DNA of 64,000 nt from an uncultured Pelagibacteraceae bacterium (GCA_902631595.1 CACOZH010000002.1:39692-103691); one strand, 5' to 3'; counted from the first letter of the stretch, positions 18,717 through 29,504 are shown. Translations and numbers: made by a program. Notes: generated by a model not told the origin, from the letters alone.

Positions 18717-19745
18717 TTAAATTGCATCCTCAAGTTTTTTTGATAATTCTGCAATGTTGTCTGGAGGCCAATTTGGTATTTCCATTCCAAGATATAAAGA
18801 CATTCCACTTAAAACCTCTTTAATTTCGTTTAATGATTTTCTTCCAAAATTTGGTGTTCTTAACATTTCACCTTCAGATTTTTGTACTAAATCACCAATA
18901 TAAATTATGTTATCGTTTTTTAGGCAGTTCATAGATCGAACAGATAGCTCAAGTTCATCAACTTTTCTTAGTAGATTTTGATTGAATTCTGGTTCTTTAG
19001 GTTGGTCTTGAATCTTGATTTCTTGCGGCTCATCAAAATTGACAAACATTCCAAGCTGATCTTGAAAGATTCTTGCAGAATAGGCCAAAGCATCTTCAGC
19101 TGTTATTGAACCATTGGTTTCTATTTCCATAGTTAATTTGTCATAATCTAATGCTTTTCCTTCCCTCGCAGTGCTTACAGAGTAAGAAACTTTTTTAACT
19201 GGACTGAATAAAGAGTCAATTGGTATTAAACCTAATGGAGGTTCTTCAGGCTTGTTTAGCTCAGCAGAAACATAGCCTTTTCCATTACCTACAAAAAGTT
19301 CCATGTGAAAATTTGTATTTTCATCTAAATTACATATTACTAGATTAGGGTTAAGAATTTCAATATCTGGGATAGGTGTAATTTGAGATGCTTTAATTTC
19401 ACCAGGACCCTTAGCTTCTAATATTAGTTTTTTATTTCCTTCGGAGTTACTTTTGAGAGCTAAAGATTTTATATTTAATACAATATCTGTCACATCTTCT
19501 CTAACGCCTTTAATTGAACTATACTCATGCTGAACTCCATCTATTTGGATTGCTGTTACAGCCGTTCCTCTGATTGATGAAAGTAAAATTCTTCGTAAAG
19601 AATTACCTATGGTTAAGCCGTATCCCTTTTCTAATGGCTCAGCTATTACCTTCGCAAAAGTTTTATCATCGTTCTGGTCAACATCTATTTTTGAAGGTTT
19701 GATTAATGATTTCCAGTTTTTTAAATTTACATTGCTAGTTTCCAT
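18717..19745 (-). CDS. rpoA: RNA polymerase alpha subunit
   Basis: 342 residues. The N-terminal domain (to about residue 240) dimerises and nucleates core assembly, shown by [14 protein letters not shown]. After an acidic linker, the C-terminal helix-hairpin-helix domain ([17 protein letters not shown]) contacts UP elements and activators. As in other alphaproteobacteria, no rpsD lies between rpsK and rpoA. Confidence 0.98.
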   Translation of the reverse strand: METSNVNLKNWKSLIKPSKIDVDQNDDKTFAKVIAEPLEKGYGLTIGNSLRRILLSSIRGTAVTAIQIDGVQHEYSSIKGVREDVTDIVLNIKSLALKSNSEGNKKLILEAKGPGEIKASQITPIPDIEILNPNLVICNLDENTNFHMELFVGNGKGYVSAELNKPEEPPLGLIPIDSLFSPVKKVSYSVSTAREGKALDYDKLTMEIETNGSITAEDALAYSARIFQDQLGMFVNFDEPQEIKIQDQPKEPEFNQNLLRKVDELELSVRSMNCLKNDNIIYIGDLVQKSEGEMLRTPNFGRKSLNEIKEVLSGMSLYLGMEIPNWPPDNIAELSKKLEDAI

Positions 19746-19748
19746 GTC

Positions 19749-20180
19749 TTAAACTCTCCTTTTTTTTGGTGGTCTTGTTCCATTATGAGGCATTGGTGTG
19801 GTATCTTTAATAGAAGTAATTTTGAAACCTCTTGCCTGCAATGCTCGTAAAGCAGTTTCTCTTCCTGAGCCAGGACCTTTAACTTCAACTGATAAAATTT
19901 TCATTCCACATTCAAGTGCTTTTACCGCAGCAGCATCAGCGGCTACTTGAGCAGCGTATGGAGTTGATTTTCTAGATCCTTTAAAACCTTTTTGTCCAGC
20001 TGATGCCCACGAAACAACATTTCCATTTGTATCAGCTATTGAGATTATTGTGTTATTAAATGTTGATTGAACATATGCAACACCGTTAAGAATATTTTTT
20101 TTTACTTTTTTTTTTGAATAAGCTTTTTTTTTTGGAGCTTCTTTATCAGTATTAGTATTTTTTTTTTCTTCTTTTGCCAT
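19749..20180 (-). CDS. rpsK: 30S ribosomal protein S11 (uS11)
   Basis: 143 residues. The first 30 form a lysine-rich extension compared with the E. coli protein (129 residues). The core has [15 protein letters not shown] and the C-terminus ends [13 protein letters not shown], as expected. S11 lines the mRNA exit side of the platform. It lies five bases after rpsM and four before rpoA. Confidence 0.98.
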   Translation of the reverse strand: MAKEEKKNTNTDKEAPKKKAYSKKKVKKNILNGVAYVQSTFNNTIISIADTNGNVVSWASAGQKGFKGSRKSTPYAAQVAADAAAVKALECGMKILSVEVKGPGSGRETALRALQARGFKITSIKDTTPMPHNGTRPPKKRRV

Positions 20181-20184
20181 TTTA

Positions 20185-20568
20185 TTATTTTTTAAGTGGA
20201 GTTAATTTCTTGCCAGCGATAGCTATGGCTTTTCCTTTTCTTGTTCTAGCATTGCATCTTGTTCTTTGACCTCTAACAGGTAGTTTTTTTTTATGCCTTG
20301 ATCCTCTATAACAAGCTAGATCAATAAGTCTTTTTATGCTTAAGGAGTTATCTCTTCTTAAGTCACCTTCGACTGTAAAATTTCCATCAATATATTCTCT
20401 AATTTTTAGAATTTCATCGTCAGTTAGTTCATTAACTCTTTTTGTTGCCGGTATGCTTAAAGCTGTGCATATTTTAGAAGAAAATTTATCTCCTATACCG
20501 TATATATATGTAAGTCCTATATGAACTAGTTTATTCTGTGGAATATTAACACCTGCAATACGAGCCAT
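20185..20568 (-). CDS. rpsM: 30S ribosomal protein S13 (uS13)
   Basis: 127 residues, beginning [15 protein letters not shown] and containing [16 protein letters not shown]13 sits at the head of the 30S subunit and contacts the P-site tRNA and L5. It is the first gene of the alpha-type run. A promoter-like sequence lies immediately upstream in the gap after adk, leaving a leader of fewer than 20 bases, so no room exists for an S4-type pseudoknot operator. Confidence 0.98.
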   Translation of the reverse strand: MARIAGVNIPQNKLVHIGLTYIYGIGDKFSSKICTALSIPATKRVNELTDDEILKIREYIDGNFTVEGDLRRDNSLSIKRLIDLACYRGSRHKKKLPVRGQRTRCNARTRKGKAIAIAGKKLTPLKK

Positions 20569-20591
20569 AATTTTTGTGATAAATTGTGCCT

Positions 20592-20619
20592 TTTATATAA
20601 TAAGTTTTATCAAAGTCAA
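20592..20619 (-). promoter_or_regulatory. Candidate promoter for rpsM-rpsK-rpoA-rplQ
   Basis: On the minus strand TTGACT (20619-20614) and TATAAA (20597-20592) are separated by 16 bases, between the adk stop and the rpsM start. The match to consensus is good, and its position fits the start of the alpha operon. A start point near 20585 would leave a leader of about 17 bases. Confidence 0.6.
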
Positions 20620-20623
20620 TGTC

Positions 20624-21187
20624 TTAAACATTGATAAAAGTGTCTATTTTTCTTGTTATTTGATCAATTTCAAGACTTCCATCGATTTCATGAAAATTTG
20701 AATTTTTAGAATAGAACTGCAATACAGGCTCTGTTGTTTGCATGTATGTGTCATATCTTCTTAAAATTGTATTAAGTTCATCATCACTTCTATTTTCTAT
20801 AGATTTTCTTTTTTCAATTCTTTTTACTATTGTATCTTTGTTGACATTAAGAAAGAAAATAATATCAATTTTTTGATTTGAATCTTTAAGTAATAGATCT
20901 AAATTTTTTGCCTGTGTTAATGATCTAGGATATCCATCAAAAATTAATTTATTTTTTTTTTGTGGGTCAAAAATAATTCTTTTGATAAGTTCGTTCACTA
21001 TTTTGTCATCAACAAATTTACCATAATTCATATCGTTAATTATAAGTTTTCCTATATCTGTCTCCTTTTTAATTTCCTCTCTAAGCATTTCTCCAGTTGA
21101 AACTTGAATGCCATTAGTAACTTTAACCAAATATTTAGATTGAGTACCCTTTCCAGCACCTGGTGGGCCAAATAATATAATGTTCAC
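20624..21187 (-). CDS. adk: Adenylate kinase, short form
   Basis: 187 residues. It interconverts ATP + AMP and 2 ADP. The P-loop is GPPGAGKGT (7-15). DGYPRSLTQA is the NMP-site region and RSDDELNTILRRY follows the LID. The LID is reduced to a few residues around KRKSIENRSDD and lacks the zinc cysteines of the long form (about 215 residues). It directly follows secY (zero-base gap), the standard alphaproteobacterial order secY-adk-rpsM. Confidence 0.97.
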   Translation of the reverse strand: MNIILFGPPGAGKGTQSKYLVKVTNGIQVSTGEMLREEIKKETDIGKLIINDMNYGKFVDDKIVNELIKRIIFDPQKKNKLIFDGYPRSLTQAKNLDLLLKDSNQKIDIIFFLNVNKDTIVKRIEKRKSIENRSDDELNTILRRYDTYMQTTEPVLQFYSKNSNFHEIDGSLEIDQITRKIDTFINV

Positions 21188-22465
21188 TTATTTTCCAAAT
21201 TGCGTTTTTTTTATTAATTGCTCATATTGAGAACTCATTAATCTTGTTTGAATTTGTGTAACTGTATCTATTGCAACCACAACAACAATCAATATTGAAG
21301 TTCCTCCTAAATAAAAAGGTATAGGATAATTTGCAATTAAAAATTCAGGCATCAAACAAACTAATGTTAGGTATAGAGCACCTATTGTTGTTAACTTTGT
21401 CAAAATATTTTCAATATATAAAGCTGTACTTTCGCCAGGTCTTATACCTGGTATAAATCCCCCATACTTTCTTAAATTTTCAGCGGTTTCATTTGGATTG
21501 AAAGTTATTGAAGTGTAAAAAAAAGTGAAGAATATTATTCCTGAAGCATATAGGAGCATATAAAGAGGCTGACCTTGTGAAAAGAAAGACGCCAAATTAA
21601 GAAATGTTTCATTTTGAGAAACATTAAAATTTGAGAATGTAATTGGCAACAATAGTAATGCGGATGCAAAGATTGCTGGTATTACTCCTGCCGAATTTAT
21701 TTTCAATGGTAAATGTGATGAGTCACCACCATAAATTTTATTTCCAACCTGTCTTTTAGGATAATTAATAGGTATTTTTCTTAGAGCTCTTTCCATAAAA
21801 ACAATAAACATTATTGTTAAGATCAATATTACAAATATTGATATAATAACTATTGTTGATAGAGCGCCAGTTCTTCCTAATTCAAAAGTTGTAGCAAGTG
21901 CTCGTGGAATTTCAGCAACTATTCCTGAAAAAATAATCAGTGAAATACCGTTACCTATACCTCTTTGTGTAATTTGTTCACCCAACCACATTAAAAACAT
22001 TGTTCCAGCTACTATTGTTGTTACTGTTGAAATTTTAAAAAATACCCCTGGATTAATTACTAGATTAGCTGATGACTCTAAACCAACTGATAATCCATAT
22101 CCTTGTACAGTAGCTAATAAAACTGTTCCATAACGAGTTATTTGTGTAATTTTTTGTCTACCTTTTTCCCCTTGTGATTTTAAATTTTTAAAATAATCAG
22201 AAACACCAGTTAGTAACTGCACTATGATTGATGATGAAATATATGGCATTATTCCCAAAGCGAAAATTGCCATTCTGCTTATGGCGCCTCCTGCAAAAAC
22301 ATTAAACATACCGAGCAAACCTTTTTGATTTCCCTCCATTAAAATTTGAAGTTGATTTGGATCTATGCCTGGTAATGGAACAAAAGTTCCGAGTCGATAG
22401 ATTGCTAAAATAAAAATTGTGAATAATATTCTATTTCTTAAATCGTTTTGGTTGCTTGCGCTCAT
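21188..22465 (-). CDS. secY: Protein translocase subunit SecY
   Basis: 425 residues with about ten membrane spans. SecY is the channel of the Sec translocon. The N-terminal RNRILFTIFILAIYRLGTFV and the plug region after GIDPNQL are as expected, and the long cytoplasmic loop carries YPKRQVGNKIYGG. Its partner secE is in this window at 45071-45262. The start overlaps the last base of rplO. Confidence 0.98.
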   Translation of the reverse strand: MSASNQNDLRNRILFTIFILAIYRLGTFVPLPGIDPNQLQILMEGNQKGLLGMFNVFAGGAISRMAIFALGIMPYISSSIIVQLLTGVSDYFKNLKSQGEKGRQKITQITRYGTVLLATVQGYGLSVGLESSANLVINPGVFFKISTVTTIVAGTMFLMWLGEQITQRGIGNGISLIIFSGIVAEIPRALATTFELGRTGALSTIVIISIFVILILTIMFIVFMERALRKIPINYPKRQVGNKIYGGDSSHLPLKINSAGVIPAIFASALLLLPITFSNFNVSQNETFLNLASFFSQGQPLYMLLYASGIIFFTFFYTSITFNPNETAENLRKYGGFIPGIRPGESTALYIENILTKLTTIGALYLTLVCLMPEFLIANYPIPFYLGGTSILIVVVVAIDTVTQIQTRLMSSQYEQLIKKTQFGK

Positions 22466-22923
22466 TACACAGTATCTTTAATTGAGGAAATTGACCCTGA
22501 TTTTGAAAGTTTGTCCTTTGCTGATTTTGATAATAGGTTTGTATCAATATTTACTTTAATGTTAATATTTCCTTTGCCTAAAATTTTGAAGTATTTTACA
22601 CTTTTTTTAATTATTTTCTTTGATTGCAGAAGATTTAAATCAATTTTATCTGATGCAGAAATAATCTTTTTATCTATTAAAGATTGGATTTTATCTAAAT
22701 TAATGATCGCAGTTTTTTTTTTATTATTCAAAGAGTTGAAGCCTCTTTTCGGCAGTCTTCTATAAAGAGGCATCTGACCACCCTCAAAACTTTTTATTGC
22801 GACTCCACTTCTTGATTTTTGACCCTTAACTCCTCTACCTGAGGTTTTTCCTTTCCCGCTACCTATTCCTCTTCCAATTCTTTTTTTTGTCTCTTTTGTT
22901 TTAACTTTTGTGTTTAACCTCAT
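22465..22923 (-). CDS. rplO: 50S ribosomal protein L15 (uL15)
   Basis: 152 residues. The glycine/arginine-rich N-terminal extension ([18 protein letters not shown]) threads into 23S rRNA, and a globular C-terminal domain follows. L15 bridges several rRNA domains late in 50S assembly. It lies one base after rpsE; the rpmD (L30) gene often found at this junction is absent. Confidence 0.98.
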   Translation of the reverse strand: MRLNTKVKTKETKKRIGRGIGSGKGKTSGRGVKGQKSRSGVAIKSFEGGQMPLYRRLPKRGFNSLNNKKKTAIINLDKIQSLIDKKIISASDKIDLNLLQSKKIIKKSVKYFKILGKGNINIKVNIDTNLLSKSAKDKLSKSGSISSIKDTV

Positions 22924-22924
22924 T

Positions 22925-23431
22925 TTAACCTCTTTTTTCTACAATCTCAGATATTTTTTTATTTCTCGAATAAGAAATTGATTTTGGAGAATGTTGTAAT
23001 TTTAATGCTTTAACACATGCTCTAATGACGTTATGTGGATTTCCTGTTCCTAGAGATTTAGCAACAATATCTTTTATACCTAAAACTTCGCATATTGCTC
23101 TTATTGGACCACCAGCAATTATACCTGTACCTTTAGGAGCTGATCTTAATAAAACTTTTCCAGCGCCATCTTTACTATAAACATCATGATGAATTGTTCT
23201 TCCATCTCTTAGTGGTATTTTAACTAGTTTTCTTTTAGCTAATTCATTGGCTTTTTTTATAGCATCAGGCACTTGTTTGGCTTTTGCGTGGGCTATTCCA
23301 ATTTGCCCATTTTGATTTCCTACAACAACTAATGCTGAAAAACCAAATCTTCTTCCACCTTTAACTACCTTTGTTATTCTATTTATATGTACTAACTTTT
23401 CAATAAAATCGTTATTATTATTTTTTTCCAT
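22925..23431 (-). CDS. rpsE: 30S ribosomal protein S5 (uS5)
   Basis: 168 residues. The N-terminal double-stranded RNA-binding domain contains [17 protein letters not shown] and the C-terminal domain [20 protein letters not shown]5 helps maintain decoding accuracy and mRNA unwinding at the entry channel. No spectinomycin-type change stands out in the KGGRRF loop. Confidence 0.98.
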   Translation of the reverse strand: MEKNNNNDFIEKLVHINRITKVVKGGRRFGFSALVVVGNQNGQIGIAHAKAKQVPDAIKKANELAKRKLVKIPLRDGRTIHHDVYSKDGAGKVLLRSAPKGTGIIAGGPIRAICEVLGIKDIVAKSLGTGNPHNVIRACVKALKLQHSPKSISYSRNKKISEIVEKRG

Positions 23432-23433
23432 AA

Positions 23434-23787
23434 TTAAAATTCCAATCCATTTTTTCTAAGCGTTTCAGCAAAAATTTTAATCCTACCGTGATATTTGTAT
23501 ATACCTCTATCAAAATATACTTTTGTAATGTTTTTATCTTTAGCTTTTTCAGCTAATTTTGTTGCAACAATTTCTGATAATTCAGATTTTTTTTTCTTTG
23601 AATCTTTTAAAATATTTGAATTTGAAGTTGCCGATATAAGTGTCTTATTATTTTTGTCATCTATTATTTGAGCGGAAATATTTTTTGTTGACCTTGAAAT
23701 AGTCAATCTCATTCTATTGTTTGGATTATTTTTTTTTAATTTGTTTCTAATTCTAAATTTTTTTCTATTTTTAGTATCTAGCTTCAT
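23434..23787 (-). CDS. rplR: 50S ribosomal protein L18 (uL18)
   Basis: 117 residues. A basic N-terminus ([15 protein letters not shown]) precedes the uL18 core, with [20 protein letters not shown] near the end. L18 binds 5S rRNA together with L5 and L25 and helps attach it to the 50S subunit. It is flanked by two bases to rpsE and overlaps rplF by one base. Confidence 0.97.
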   Translation of the reverse strand: MKLDTKNRKKFRIRNKLKKNNPNNRMRLTISRSTKNISAQIIDDKNNKTLISATSNSNILKDSKKKKSELSEIVATKLAEKAKDKNITKVYFDRGIYKYHGRIKIFAETLRKNGLEF

Positions 23788-24326
23788 TATTTCTTTTTCC
23801 CTTCTTTTCTTAATATATATTCACCTTGTTCTTTGATACCTTTTCCCTTGTATGGTTCCGTTGGTTTGAATGATTTAATTTTAGATGCAACTGATCCAAC
23901 CAATTGTTTATTCGAGCCACTAATTTTAATAATTGTTTGCTTTTCAACAACGACTTTAATTCCTTCTGGTATATTGTAGTTAACATCATGACTAAAACCT
24001 ATTTGAAGATTTAGAATGCTACCTTTAACAGCAGCTCTAAATCCAACACCGGTGAGTTCTAGTATTTTTGAATATCCTTCATTAATTCCAATAATAGCAT
24101 TATTTATTAAACTTCTATTTAAACCCCAAATTCTTTTTGTTTCTTGGTTAATCACTTTAGGTTTAATTGATACTTCCTTGCCATCTTTAATATTTAATTC
24201 GAAGGTGTTTATATCCATTAACAAATTATTTTTTCCCATTGGTCCTTCCATTTTTAAGTTAGAACCCTCAAGAGACACTTTTACTTTTTCAGGGATTGAT
24301 ATATTTATTTTTCCAATTTTTGACAT
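23787..24326 (-). CDS. rplF: 50S ribosomal protein L6 (uL6)
   Basis: 179 residues with the two related uL6 domains. The second domain ends with the conserved [18 protein letters not shown]6 lies near the factor-binding site, close to the sarcin-ricin loop. The start overlaps the last base of rpsH. Confidence 0.98.
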   Translation of the reverse strand: MSKIGKINISIPEKVKVSLEGSNLKMEGPMGKNNLLMDINTFELNIKDGKEVSIKPKVINQETKRIWGLNRSLINNAIIGINEGYSKILELTGVGFRAAVKGSILNLQIGFSHDVNYNIPEGIKVVVEKQTIIKISGSNKQLVGSVASKIKSFKPTEPYKGKGIKEQGEYILRKEGKKK

Positions 24327-24721
24327 TAAAATACCTTACAGATTATTTCACCACCTACTTGGTTTTTTCTTGCGTCTTGATCAGTCATAACTCCTTTTGG
24401 AGTTGAAATTATTGCAATACCCAAACCATTACTTACTTTGGGTAAACTTTCTGCACTTGAGAATATTCTTCTTCCCGGTTTTGATACTCTTTGAATGGAA
24501 TTAATTACTGGGTTGCCTGAATTATATTTTAGATCAATTAATAATGAATCTTTTCCATTAATACTATCTATTTTATAATCAATTATATATCCCTCATTTT
24601 TAAGAACATCGGCAATTTTAGTCTTAAATTTAGAAGAGGGTATTTCAACTTTTTTATAATTTCTTAAGCTAGCATTTTTAATCCTAGCTATCATATCACC
24701 TATTGGATCACTTAGACTCAT
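24326..24721 (-). CDS. rpsH: 30S ribosomal protein S8 (uS8)
   Basis: 131 residues, beginning MSLSDPIGDMIARIKNA, with the C-terminal core GLGIAIISTPKGVMTDQDA. S8 binds helix 21 of 16S rRNA. In E. coli it represses its own operon at the rplX-rplE junction; here that junction is a four-base overlap, so any site would have to lie in coding sequence. Confidence 0.98.
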   Translation of the reverse strand: MSLSDPIGDMIARIKNASLRNYKKVEIPSSKFKTKIADVLKNEGYIIDYKIDSINGKDSLLIDLKYNSGNPVINSIQRVSKPGRRIFSSAESLPKVSNGLGIAIISTPKGVMTDQDARKNQVGGEIICKVF

Positions 24722-24731
24722 TTATACTCCT

Positions 24732-25037
24732 TTACCAACTTGATTTTACCATTCCAGGGATTTTCCCCTCTAGTGTTAATTTTCTTAAAGCAATTCGAGA
24801 TATCTTTAATTTTCTATAAACACCATGAGGTCTGCCTGTTATTTGACATCTGTTAACCACTCGTGTTTTTGCAGAGTTTCTTGGTAGTTTAGATAATTTT
24901 TGTTGTGCCTTAAATCTTTCTTCTAATGGAAGTTTCTTATCCATTATTATTTTTTTCAAATTATTTCTTTTATTGTAGAATTTTTTTGAGAGTTTAATTC
25001 TTTTATTATTTTTATTTACTGAGCTCAGTTTAGCCAT
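24732..25037 (-). CDS. rpsN: 30S ribosomal protein S14 (uS14, zinc-free type)
   Basis: 101 residues, the long zinc-independent form. Only one cysteine is present, in [11 protein letters not shown], and no CxxC pairs. The C-terminus [21 protein letters not shown] is typical. S14 sits in the head of the 30S subunit near the A-site. It overlaps rplE by one base. Confidence 0.97.
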   Translation of the reverse strand: MAKLSSVNKNNKRIKLSKKFYNKRNNLKKIIMDKKLPLEERFKAQQKLSKLPRNSAKTRVVNRCQITGRPHGVYRKLKISRIALRKLTLEGKIPGMVKSSW

Positions 25038-25591
25038 TAGTTAGCCTCCTTTTCTATAAACGGAAAATTAAATTGTTTTAATAACTCATAACTATGATTT
25101 TTATTTAAAGATTTTATAACTACCGTAATATCGAGACCACGAATTTTTTCAACCTTATCAAAATTTACTTCAGGAAAGATAATATGTTCTTTAATACCAA
25201 ATGTGTAATTACCAGTTTTATCAAAACCTTTAGAAGATAAACCTCTAAAATCTTTAATACGAGGAAGTGCTATATTTACTAACCTATCTAGAAATTCATA
25301 CATTCTGTCTTTTCTCAAAGTCACTTTTAATCCAGCGCTTGTTCCTTTTCTTGTTTTAAAATTTGAAATTGATTTTTTAAATTTTGTTACAACAGGTTTT
25401 TGTCCTGTTAACATAGACAAATCATTTTCACATGCTTTAATTATTTTTGTGTCATTACCATCTAAACCAAGTCCCATATTTATAACAATTTTTTCAATTT
25501 TAGGGCTCATATTTATATTTTTGTAGCCAAATTTTGATTTTAAACTTGGTACAATACTTTTCTGATATATTTCTTTTAATCTAGGTGTCAT
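25037..25591 (-). CDS. rplE: 50S ribosomal protein L5 (uL5)
   Basis: 184 residues. [20 protein letters not shown] and [18 protein letters not shown] are the conserved 5S rRNA- and P-site tRNA-contacting segments. L5 forms the central protuberance with L18 and 5S rRNA and bridges to S13. The start overlaps the end of rplX by four bases. Confidence 0.98.
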   Translation of the reverse strand: MTPRLKEIYQKSIVPSLKSKFGYKNINMSPKIEKIVINMGLGLDGNDTKIIKACENDLSMLTGQKPVVTKFKKSISNFKTRKGTSAGLKVTLRKDRMYEFLDRLVNIALPRIKDFRGLSSKGFDKTGNYTFGIKEHIIFPEVNFDKVEKIRGLDITVVIKSLNKNHSYELLKQFNFPFIEKEAN

Positions 25592-25836
25592 GTTTTATTC
25601 TTTTCCTTTTTTTCAGTTGTTGATTTCTCAACAACCATCAAGTTCGAAATATTTATGAAATTTTCTTTTGTTATTATTCCACCTTTTTTTTCCTTTGTAG
25701 TTTTCATGTGTTTTTTAACTAAATTTAATCCTTTTATTTTTGCTCTATTTTTTGGTCTGTCAATTTCAATTACTTCTCCATCTTTATTTTTGTCTTTTCC
25801 AATTAAAACTTTAACTTTTAATCCCTTTTTAATCAT
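25588..25836 (-). CDS. rplX: 50S ribosomal protein L24 (uL24)
   Basis: 82 residues, short compared with about 104 in E. coli. The KOW motif ([17 protein letters not shown]) is present. The C-terminal part is trimmed and ends in a lysine/glutamate-rich tail. L24 initiates 50S assembly and sits at the tunnel exit. It abuts rplN directly. Confidence 0.96.
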   Translation of the reverse strand: MIKKGLKVKVLIGKDKNKDGEVIEIDRPKNRAKIKGLNLVKKHMKTTKEKKGGIITKENFINISNLMVVEKSTTEKKEKNKT

Positions 25837-26205
25837 TTATAAAACCTCTGGAGCTAATGAGATAATTTTCATCTGCCCTCTTAATCTAAGCTCTCTAGTT
25901 ACAGGTCCAAAAATTCTGGTACCTATAGGTTCACCTTTATCATCTGTTAGTACCGCTGCATTATTATCAAATTTAACTTTTGAGCCATCATTTCTATAAA
26001 TCCCCTTTTTAACTCTAACAACAACAGCATTATGAACTGACCCTTTTTTTACTTTACCTTTAGGTATAGCTTCCTTAACAGAAACTTTAATAATATCTCC
26101 AATACTTGCATATCTTCTTTTTGAACCACCTAATACTTTAATACATTCCACTTTTTTAGCTCCTGTGTTGTCAGCAACTGTCAATTCTGTTTGAACTTGT
26201 ATCAT
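25837..26205 (-). CDS. rplN: 50S ribosomal protein L14 (uL14)
   Basis: 122 residues, exactly the usual length. It starts [19 protein letters not shown] and ends [18 protein letters not shown]14 forms intersubunit bridges and is the docking site for the silencing factor RsfS. It overlaps rpsQ by four bases. Confidence 0.98.
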   Translation of the reverse strand: MIQVQTELTVADNTGAKKVECIKVLGGSKRRYASIGDIIKVSVKEAIPKGKVKKGSVHNAVVVRVKKGIYRNDGSKVKFDNNAAVLTDDKGEPIGTRIFGPVTRELRLRGQMKIISLAPEVL

Positions 26206-26438
26206 GCCTTATCCTCTATCACTGTAAACCTTTTTGTTTTTGAAATTGGCCTCGTCTCTATAATAGCTACCTTATCACCTTCCTTAAAAGAATTTTTTTC
26301 GTCATGTACATGGTATTTTTTTTTTGTCATTACTACTTTTTGTAACGTTGGATGTTTAAATTTTCTTTCAACAACAACCGTTATTGATTTGTTTCCCTTA
26401 TCGCTTACGACTACTCCCTCTAAAATCTTTTTAGGCAT
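26202..26438 (-). CDS. rpsQ: 30S ribosomal protein S17 (uS17)
   Basis: 78 residues with the OB-fold pattern [14 protein letters not shown] and the signature [19 protein letters not shown]17 is a primary 16S binder needed early in 30S assembly. It overlaps rpmC by eight bases. Confidence 0.97.
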   Translation of the reverse strand: MPKKILEGVVVSDKGNKSITVVVERKFKHPTLQKVVMTKKKYHVHDEKNSFKEGDKVAIIETRPISKTKRFTVIEDKA

Positions 26439-26619
26439 GTTTTCCTTTCATAATCGTTTTTAATCTTGCTATGTTTTTTCGTGTCTCTTTAAATTTGGCT
26501 GGACTTTTTAGCTGTCCGTTGTTTTTTTGAAACCTTAAATTGAATAAATCTTTTTTAAAATTTTCTAAATTTTTCAAAATTTCTGTTTCAGATAATTTTT
26601 TTATGTCTTTCTTTTTCAT
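26431..26619 (-). CDS. rpmC: 50S ribosomal protein L29 (uL29)
   Basis: 62 residues forming two helices. FNLRFQKNNGQLKSPAKFKE is the expected central part. L29 lies at the tunnel exit beside L23 and forms part of the docking platform for signal recognition particle and trigger factor. It overlaps rplP by one base. Confidence 0.96.
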   Translation of the reverse strand: MKKKDIKKLSETEILKNLENFKKDLFNLRFQKNNGQLKSPAKFKETRKNIARLKTIMKGKHA

Positions 26620-27026
26620 TATATTCTCTTAATAAATTTGCATTTTATTGGTAGTTTTGCAGATGCTTTATATAAGGCTTCTTTCGCTGTCTGCTCTGAT
26701 ACGCCATCAACTTCAAAAAGAATTCTTCCAGGTTTTACTCTACATGCCCAAAATTCTGGAGATCCTTTTCCTTTACCCATTCTTACCTCTGTAGGTTTTT
26801 TTGAAACTGGAATATTTGGAAAAATTCTTGTCCAAACACGCCCTTGTCTCTTCATATGTCTTGTTAAAGCAACCCTTGCTGCTTCTATCTGCTTGGATAT
26901 TACTCTATCTGGTTGTATAGCTTTTAAACCATATGCTCCATAATTCATTAAGTTACATCTAGATGCAACGCCGTGTATTCTTCCTTTGTGTGCTTTTCTA
27001 AATTTTGATCTAGTTGGTTGCAACAT
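26619..27026 (-). CDS. rplP: 50S ribosomal protein L16 (uL16)
   Basis: 135 residues. [16 protein letters not shown] and [19 protein letters not shown] are diagnostic. L16 organises the A-site tRNA elbow region and is a late assembly protein; an arginine in this region is hydroxylated by RoxA in some bacteria. It lies two bases after rpsC. Confidence 0.98.
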   Translation of the reverse strand: MLQPTRSKFRKAHKGRIHGVASRCNLMNYGAYGLKAIQPDRVISKQIEAARVALTRHMKRQGRVWTRIFPNIPVSKKPTEVRMGKGKGSPEFWACRVKPGRILFEVDGVSEQTAKEALYKASAKLPIKCKFIKRI

Positions 27027-27028
27027 AA

Positions 27029-27688
27029 TTAATTTTTATTAGTCTCTTGACTAAACTCCCTAGTAAATATTTCTCCTTTATAAATCCAAACTTTAACCCC
27101 AATTATACCGTAAGTTGTTAAAGCTTCAGACTCAGCATAATCAATATCAGCTCTTAATGTATGTGAAGGTATGGCTCCATCCCTTAACCACTCTGTTCTT
27201 GCTATTTCGTTACCACCTAATCTACCACTAAGAGCAACTTTTATACCTTTTGCACCCAGTCTAATAGCTGATTGCATTGCTCTTTTCATAGCTTTTCTAT
27301 AAGAAACACGTTTTACAAGTTGTTGGGCAATATTTTCTGCTACTAAATAACTATTAGTCTCAGGTTTTTTTACCTCCTTAATATTTAAAACGACTTCATT
27401 GGAGGTAATATCAGATAATTTTTTTTTAATTTTTTCTATGTCACTTCCTTTTTTACCAATTACAAAACCTGGTCTAGATGTATAAATAGTTACAAAGCAT
27501 TTTTTTGTTGTTCTTTCAATCATAACTTTTGATACTCCAGAATTAACAACGGTTTTTTTAATATGTTCACGAATTTTAAAATCTTCAATCAGATAAGTTC
27601 CAAAATTTTTTTTATTGGCATACCAGACTGAGTCCCAGCCTTTATTTATTCCTAATCTTAAGCCTATTGGATTAACTTTTTGACCCAT
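27029..27688 (-). CDS. rpsC: 30S ribosomal protein S3 (uS3)
   Basis: 219 residues. It starts [20 protein letters not shown], has a KH domain with [19 protein letters not shown], and the C-terminal domain [18 protein letters not shown]3 lines the mRNA entry tunnel with S4 and S5. It overlaps rplV by 17 bases, one of the longest same-strand overlaps in the cluster. Confidence 0.98.
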   Translation of the reverse strand: MGQKVNPIGLRLGINKGWDSVWYANKKNFGTYLIEDFKIREHIKKTVVNSGVSKVMIERTTKKCFVTIYTSRPGFVIGKKGSDIEKIKKKLSDITSNEVVLNIKEVKKPETNSYLVAENIAQQLVKRVSYRKAMKRAMQSAIRLGAKGIKVALSGRLGGNEIARTEWLRDGAIPSHTLRADIDYAESEALTTYGIIGVKVWIYKGEIFTREFSQETNKN

Positions 27689-28067
27689 CTTGCTTTAACT
27701 CCTTTGTTTTTTCCTTTAAAATAATTGTAACATTTGAATATGGTTTTTTTATTGGAGCTGCTCTACCTTTGGCTCTTGCTCTAAATCTTTTCATTATAAT
27801 TTGTTTTCCACAATATGCCTCTTGAACAACTAATTTATCAATATCATATTGAAAATTATTTTCAGCATTTGCAACAGCTGATGTTATAGTTTTTTTAATA
27901 TCTTTTGAAATTCTTTTTTCTGAAAAAGATAAATCTCTTAATGCTTCTTCAGCTTTTTTTCCAACAATGGATCTTAAAATTGGTGAAAGTTTTCTTGTAC
28001 TTGATCTTATGTTTTTATTAATAGCTTTCACTTCTTTAATATTTAAATTTTTTTTATTCTTGCTCAT
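27672..28067 (-). CDS. rplV: 50S ribosomal protein L22 (uL22)
   Basis: 131 residues. The N-terminus has an extra lysine-rich 20-residue lead compared with the E. coli protein (110). The beta-hairpin that reaches into the peptide tunnel ends in [21 protein letters not shown]22 contacts all domains of 23S rRNA. Its tail is coded in the overlap with rpsC. Confidence 0.97.
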   Translation of the reverse strand: MSKNKKNLNIKEVKAINKNIRSSTRKLSPILRSIVGKKAEEALRDLSFSEKRISKDIKKTITSAVANAENNFQYDIDKLVVQEAYCGKQIIMKRFRARAKGRAAPIKKPYSNVTIILKEKTKELKQDGSKS

Positions 28068-28071
28068 TTAT

Positions 28072-28374
28072 TTACTTTTTTGCCGCCGTGACAGTTGTTT
28101 CTTTTGCTTTTTTATCTGCAGGAGTATGTCCAAAAAATTGTCTTGTGGGAGCAAACTCACCAAATTTGTGACCAACCATATCTTCTGATATAGTTATGGG
28201 TATAAATTTTTTTCCATTGTAAATTAAGAAACTTATTCCAACAAAATCTGGCAGTATAGTTGATTTTCTTGACCATGTTTTAATTGGTTTTCGGTTTGGA
28301 TTATTTTTTTCTTTTTCAACTTTTTTAATCAAACTTTCTTCTACGAATGGACCTTTCCATATAGATCTAGCCAT
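28072..28374 (-). CDS. rpsS: 30S ribosomal protein S19 (uS19)
   Basis: 100 residues. [15 protein letters not shown] and [18 protein letters not shown] are diagnostic. S19 forms a complex with S13 in the 30S head. It is separated from rplB by two bases and from rplV by four. Confidence 0.98.
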   Translation of the reverse strand: MARSIWKGPFVEESLIKKVEKEKNNPNRKPIKTWSRKSTILPDFVGISFLIYNGKKFIPITISEDMVGHKFGEFAPTRQFFGHTPADKKAKETTVTAAKK

Positions 28375-28376
28375 AA

Positions 28377-29204
28377 TTACCTCTTACCTTTTCTCCTAAT
28401 AATAAATTTATCCGTTCTTTTGTTATCTCTAGTTTTCAAACCTTTAGCTGAAACCCCAGTTCTTGATACTGGGTGTCTTCCACCCGCTGTTTTCCCTTCT
28501 CCACCACCATGAGGGTGATCGACAGGGTTCATTGCAACACCTCTAGTGTGAGGCCTTCTACCAAGCCATCTGGATCTTCCAGCTTTACCTATATTTATAT
28601 TTTTTTGATCCGGATTAGACAAAACACCTATTGTTGCTAGACACCTTGAATCTATTTTCCTTATTTCACCTGATGTCATTTTAATTATTGAGTAGTTTCC
28701 ATCAAAACCTGTTATTGTAACATTGGCACCAGCAGCTCTCGCAATTTTTCCTCCACCTCCTGGTTGTAATTCAACATTATGGATATTAATACCTACAGGT
28801 ATATCTTTTAGAGGCAATGCGTTTCCAACTTTAATCTCAGAGTTTGATCCATTTTCGACTATATCTCCAACTTTTATTTTTTGAGGTGCTAGATAGTATG
28901 CTCTCTGTCCATCTTCAAATTTTATGAGCATAATATGACATGATCTATTTGGATCATATTCTATTCTTTCTACCGATCCTTTAATATCAAATTTCTTTCT
29001 ATAAAAATCGATTATTCTGTATTTTTGTTTATGTCCACCGCCATGATTTCTGGAAGTAATTCTTCCTTGATTATTTCTACCTTTTACAGATTTATTTGTG
29101 GCGGTGAGTGGCTTATATGGTTTTCCTTTCCATAAATTGGATCTATCAATCAATATTGTTGATCTTGTAGATTTTGTATAAGGTTTATATTGTTTTAAAG
29201 CCAT
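28377..29204 (-). CDS. rplB: 50S ribosomal protein L2 (uL2)
   Basis: 275 residues. The family signature [18 protein letters not shown] near residue 220 contains the histidine implicated in peptidyl transfer. L2 is needed for subunit association and peptidyl transferase assembly. It lies three bases after rplW. Confidence 0.98.
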   Translation of the reverse strand: MALKQYKPYTKSTRSTILIDRSNLWKGKPYKPLTATNKSVKGRNNQGRITSRNHGGGHKQKYRIIDFYRKKFDIKGSVERIEYDPNRSCHIMLIKFEDGQRAYYLAPQKIKVGDIVENGSNSEIKVGNALPLKDIPVGINIHNVELQPGGGGKIARAAGANVTITGFDGNYSIIKMTSGEIRKIDSRCLATIGVLSNPDQKNINIGKAGRSRWLGRRPHTRGVAMNPVDHPHGGGEGKTAGGRHPVSRTGVSAKGLKTRDNKRTDKFIIRRKGKR

Positions 29205-29207
29205 TTT

Positions 29208-29504
29208 TTAAATTCCTGTTGTTAAGTCTATGTTCTGACCTTTTTTTAAAGTGACAATTGCTTTTTTAAATCCAGGAATTTTTACTTTTTTTCCTCGAGT
29301 AGATTTAATTTTGTTTTTTTTATTAACTATATTTACTTTTATAACTTCAACTTTGAAAAGTTTTTCAATATTTTTCTTAATCAGTATTTTATTAAGTTTT
29401 TTATTTACTTTAAATACAATTTTATTTTGCTCTGACAAATTGGTAGATTTCTCAGTTACTATTGGACTTACAATTTTATCGTATATGTTGAATTTTTTTA
29501 TCAT
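29208..29504 (-). CDS. rplW: 50S ribosomal protein L23 (uL23)
   Basis: 98 residues. YDKIVSPIVTEKSTNL at the start and KKVKIPGFKKAIVTLKKGQ near the end match uL23. L23 is the main docking point for trigger factor and signal recognition particle at the tunnel exit. It overlaps rplD by four bases. Confidence 0.97.
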   Translation of the reverse strand: MIKKFNIYDKIVSPIVTEKSTNLSEQNKIVFKVNKKLNKILIKKNIEKLFKVEVIKVNIVNKKNKIKSTRGKKVKIPGFKKAIVTLKKGQNIDLTTGI

